Assembly (NCBI GenBank): GCA_017397605.1
Contig: JAFQII010000132.1
Coordinates: 1-8,385, forward strand
Direction of reading: 5' to 3'
Length of the DNA stretch: 8,385 nt
Origin: Clostridia bacterium
GTDB lineage: Bacteria > Bacillota > Clostridia > Oscillospirales > CAG-382
The notes beneath the pieces were generated by a model that saw only the letters and a list, made by a program, of their open reading frames with translations, made no database searches and was not told the origin of the DNA. How positions within the stretch are numbered: position 1 is the first letter of the stretch; every line of letters begins with the position of its first letter. Position numbers and translations under genes: made by a program. This document shows, piece by piece, positions 5,873 to 8,385 of this stretch.

Positions 5873-8041
5873 ATGAACGATTTACTGCAAGGTCTCAATA
5901 CGTCGCAGCGCGAAGCCGTCACGACGACGGAAGGTTACGTCCGTGTCATTGCAGGCGCAGGCACGGGCAAAACGCGTGCGCTGACGCACCGATTTGCGTA
6001 TCTGGTCAACGAGCTGGGCATCTCCCCGTCCAATATTTTGTGCATCACGTTTACCAACAAAGCGGCAAACGAGATGAAAAAACGCATCAAGCGCATGCTG
6101 GGCGAGGAGTTTGACACGTCCTTTGTTGCGACCTTGCACGCGTTTTGCACGCGCGTCCTGCGCGAGGAGATCCACAAGCTGTTTTATCCCGACAACTTTA
6201 TCGTGCTGGACAACGTCGATCAGAAAAAGATTCTTGAAGAGGTCTATGACGAAATGGGAATCAAAATGGACACTGCCAGCTTTAAGTTTATGATCGATCA
6301 GATCCGCTACTACAAAAATCTGATCACCTACGTCGGCTATCTGTCCGATCCCGATTTTGACTATTCCACGCTCACATCGGACAAAAAGAGCGACGAGATC
6401 ATCTTCCGCTACATCAAAAAACAGCGCAAATATTTTGGGCTGGACTTTTTTGACCTGATCAATTTTGTGATCTATCTGTTTGACCACTATCCCGAGGTGC
6501 TTGCAAAATGGCAGCAAAAGCTGTGCTACATTATGGTCGATGAATTTCAGGACATCACGGCAAAGGAGTTTAAGCTCATCCGCAGGCTGTCGGAATACCA
6601 CCGCAATCTGTTTGTGGTCGGCGACCCGGACCAGAACATCTACGAGTGGCGCGGTGCCAACATGGACGTCATCGTGCATTTTGAAAGCTGGCTGAACAAC
6701 CCCTGCTTTGCCAATCAGCTCGGGCTGACGGCACGCGACATCTTTTTGACGGGCAACTACCGTTCCGTCACGCCCATTTTGCAGGTGGCAAATTCCTTGA
6801 TCGCCAAGAATCAAAACCGTGTGGAAAAAAGCCTGCAGGGGCATGCCGACGGCGGCGAGAAGGTCGTGCATCTTCATGCAAAAAACGACAAGGAAGAAAT
6901 CAAGTTTATCTGCACGCATATCAAAGAGCATGTTGCAAAAGGCGGCAAATACAGCGACTTTGCGGTGCTGTACCGCTCCAACTACGTTTCGCGCTTTGTC
7001 GAGCAGGGATTTTTGATGCAAAACATTCCGTATACCGTATACGGCGGCGTGGGATTCTACGAACGCGCGGAGATCAAGGACGTGCTGTCCTATATGCGTT
7101 TGGTGGAACGTCCCGACGATGATCTGTCGTTGAAGCGTATCATCAACGTTCCGCGGCGCAAGATCGGCAAAACCAAGCAAAAGCTCTTGTCCGACTACGC
7201 AGAGCAAAACGGCGTCTCGCTGTATGAGGCGCTGAAGGTGCTTTGCGCAACCGAAGCATTTAAGTCATGCAAGGCAAGAGAATTTGTCCGTACGGTGGAA
7301 AGCCTGCGCGAAAAAGCGGAGAATCTGTCCGTTTCGGAGCTGTTACAGCACATTCTCATGGAGACGGGGTACGAGCTGTATATCCGCGAAAGCGGTGACA
7401 TCGACCGTTTGGACAACGTGACCGAGCTCTTGCGCAGTATCGTTACGCAGGAGACGGAATACGGCGAGCATTTGTCCCTCTCCGCATTTTTGCAAAACAT
7501 CACGCTGTTGCGCGACAGCGACGTCGAAGACAAAAACGACTGCGTCAAAATTATGACGATCCATACTGCCAAGGGCTTGGAGTTTGACAACGTCTTTCTC
7601 GTCGGACTGACTGAGGGCATCTTCCCTTCCGCGCGCAGTCTCGAGGAGCGCAAAAAAGACGCTCTGGAAGAAGAGCGCCGATTGTGCTTTGTTGCTGTCA
7701 CGCGTGCCAAAAAACGTCTGTGGCTGACCGAAAGCGAGGGGTTTGGCGTCAAAGGGTTTTCCAAGGTCCCGTCGCGGTTTGTGTTTGATATCGACGGCTC
7801 GCTGCTAACGCGCATCGGTGTCATTCCCGCAGAGATCTTGGAAGAGCACAAGCACCAAGCGCGCTCGTTTGACAAAGTGGATTTGCAGATCTATAAGGTC
7901 GGCGACCAGCTGCGGCACAAGGTTTTTGGCGAGGGCATCGTCGAAGAAGTGGACGAGCAGACTCAAACCTACCGCATCCGTTTTGTCACCGGTGTCAAGC
8001 CGATCAGCTTTACGTACAACGGATTGAGTCATATTTTTTGA
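5873..8041 (+). CDS. pcrA: UvrD/PcrA-type superfamily 1 ATP-dependent DNA helicase
   Basis: This 722-residue protein is a 3'-to-5' DNA-unwinding motor of the UvrD/PcrA class, acting in repair and replication in the cytoplasm. All core motifs are visible: Q motif LNTSQREAV (8-16), Walker A AGAGTGKT (27-34), Ia ITFTNKAANEM (58-68), Walker B DEFQD (223-227), III GDPDQNIYEWRGA (250-262), NYRS (295-298), YRSN (367-370), V TIHTAKGLEFD (562-572) and VI RLCFVAVTRAKK (603-614). Residues 674-722 (YKVGDQLRHKVFGEG) resemble the Tudor-like tail by which PcrA contacts RNA polymerase. Length fits PcrA. The usual DFDDL before motif II reads DFFDL (191-195). The start has AAGGAG at 5860-5865, seven bases upstream. 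It is transcribed alone from a consensus promoter through a structured leader. The enzyme class is secure; the symbol is less so, because Clostridia also carry PcrA-like paralogues. Confidence 0.95.
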   Translation: MNDLLQGLNTSQREAVTTTEGYVRVIAGAGTGKTRALTHRFAYLVNELGISPSNILCITFTNKAANEMKKRIKRMLGEEFDTSFVATLHAFCTRVLREEIHKLFYPDNFIVLDNVDQKKILEEVYDEMGIKMDTASFKFMIDQIRYYKNLITYVGYLSDPDFDYSTLTSDKKSDEIIFRYIKKQRKYFGLDFFDLINFVIYLFDHYPEVLAKWQQKLCYIMVDEFQDITAKEFKLIRRLSEYHRNLFVVGDPDQNIYEWRGANMDVIVHFESWLNNPCFANQLGLTARDIFLTGNYRSVTPILQVANSLIAKNQNRVEKSLQGHADGGEKVVHLHAKNDKEEIKFICTHIKEHVAKGGKYSDFAVLYRSNYVSRFVEQGFLMQNIPYTVYGGVGFYERAEIKDVLSYMRLVERPDDDLSLKRIINVPRRKIGKTKQKLLSDYAEQNGVSLYEALKVLCATEAFKSCKAREFVRTVESLREKAENLSVSELLQHILMETGYELYIRESGDIDRLDNVTELLRSIVTQETEYGEHLSLSAFLQNITLLRDSDVEDKNDCVKIMTIHTAKGLEFDNVFLVGLTEGIFPSARSLEERKKDALEEERRLCFVAVTRAKKRLWLTESEGFGVKGFSKVPSRFVFDIDGSLLTRIGVIPAEILEEHKHQARSFDKVDLQIYKVGDQLRHKVFGEGIVEEVDEQTQTYRIRFVTGVKPISFTYNGLSHIF

Positions 8042-8178
8042 GCATCAGCATCCACGAAAGCCCGCGTTGCATCGTCCCCGGAATCAGATATTCAAGGTCG
8101 TCTTTTGCGGGTCCCCCCCTCGGTGTCATGGTAAGTCTCCAGCAACGCATTTCCGCGGCTCCATGCACAATAAGACAT
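8010..8178 (-). pseudogene. tag: Decayed N-terminal fragment of DNA-3-methyladenine glycosylase I
   Basis: Read from the ATG at 8178, the first 20 residues include MSYCAW and YHDTE. They align without gaps to E. coli Tag as I recall it: Cys4, Trp6, Leu12, Tyr16, His17, Asp18 and Glu20, where Cys4 and His17 are zinc ligands. A run of seven G at 8112-8118 (plus-strand C) then breaks the frame. The next frame gives PAKDD, QRGLSW and MLMLKKYDSIR, matching the QAGLSW..LKK block of the family. The Trp of EWG is lost, and the residue aligned with catalytic Glu38 appears to be Gly. Only about 55 of roughly 190 residues remain. The match runs about 20 bases into the 3' end of the helicase gene on the other strand and stops at 8010. 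The full-length enzyme excises 3-methyladenine from DNA; this copy cannot. Confidence 0.72.
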
Positions 8179-8203
8179 TTCCCCTCTTTTTCTGTATATG
8201 GAC

Positions 8204-8231
8204 AGCATAGCGCATTTTTTGCCCTTTACAA
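8204..8231 (-). promoter_or_regulatory. Possible relic promoter of the tag fragment
   Basis: On the minus strand, TTGTAA (8226-8231), 16 bases, TATGCT (8204-8209). It is followed by a purine-rich GAGGGG just before the ATG at 8178. The arrangement is plausible but each element is weak, and the gene it would serve is broken. Confidence 0.35.
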
Positions 8232-8262
8232 GCATTATATTTTTGGATGTCATAATATACGC

Positions 8263-8299
8263 AAATACCGCCGAGCAAAACCGCTCGACGGTATTTTTT
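8263..8299 (+). terminator. Rho-independent terminator downstream of the helicase gene
   Basis: AAATACCG and CGAGC pair with GCTCG and CGGTATTT around the loop AAAACC, with one C/A mismatch (8271/8288). The T-run is 8294-8299. It lies about 220 bases past the helicase stop, beyond the tag fragment. Read from the minus strand the mismatch becomes a G-U pair but only three T follow, so termination there would be weaker. From 8300 to 8385 I see no gene, only AT-rich sequence with short palindromes such as TTGTACAA. Confidence 0.75.
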
Positions 8300-8385
8300 A
8301 ATGAACGTTTCCATCCGGTTTTGAATTGTACAACAAATCAGCTACAGATAGCAATAATACAATGTTTTCGTTCAATTGAGGTTGA

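Noticed and set aside
5882..7207. A 441-codon minus-strand frame
   Set aside because: It is antisense to the helicase core, whose motifs are unmistakable. No promoter or ribosome binding site supports it.
8126..8314. A 62-codon minus-strand frame at the right end
   Set aside because: It begins beside and reads through the terminator stem, then overlaps the tag fragment in another frame. Nothing about it looks like a protein.
1..8385. CRISPR array, tRNA, rRNA, insertion sequence or phage genes
   Set aside because: No regularly spaced repeats, no cloverleaf, and no transposase, integrase or phage structural protein was seen on either strand.

Overview
The window reads as chromosomal DNA of a low-to-mid GC, Gram-positive, Clostridia-like bacterium (Bacillota, perhaps a gut Oscillospirales or Christensenellales relative). 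The basis is a DUF4317 protein, a DUF4855 lipoprotein, AAGGAG-type ribosome binding sites seven to nine bases before starts, and promoters with extended -10 elements and 17-base spacers. The taxon is an inference; no rRNA or other marker is present.

Left part (1-3926, minus strand). A large secreted lipoprotein runs off the left edge of the window. It has 910 visible residues: a lipobox, a Ser/Thr-rich linker, three tandem discoidin-like modules and a DUF4855 domain. Upstream of it lies a 376-residue DUF4317 protein. Each gene has its own promoter, and the two -10 regions share the word AATATGGTA.

Middle part (3927-5690). Back-to-back promoters at 3961-4022 serve the DUF4317 gene to the left and a 62-residue unknown protein to the right. 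Next comes a 444-residue AraC-family regulator with two C-terminal GyrI-like effector domains. A near-perfect 20-base palindrome covers the regulator's probable extended -10, which suggests autoregulation. Its second effector domain begins at a Met with its own Shine-Dalgarno sequence, so the gene looks like a fusion of two once-separate genes. A strong intrinsic terminator ends this unit.

Right part (5691-8385). A consensus sigma-A promoter (TTGACA, 17 bases, TATAAT) drives a leader of about 136 bases with three perfect hairpins. The leader precedes a complete 722-residue UvrD/PcrA-type helicase with a C-terminal Tudor-like segment. Directly downstream, on the opposite strand and overlapping the last helicase codons, is a short decayed N-terminal fragment of DNA-3-methyladenine glycosylase I (tag). 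The helicase terminator lies at 8263-8299, beyond the fragment. I see no gene from 8300 to 8385.

The genes do not form one pathway. They look like independent transcription units. The items most worth checking are the fused regulator with its internal start, the structured helicase leader, the palindromic operator and the tag remnant.
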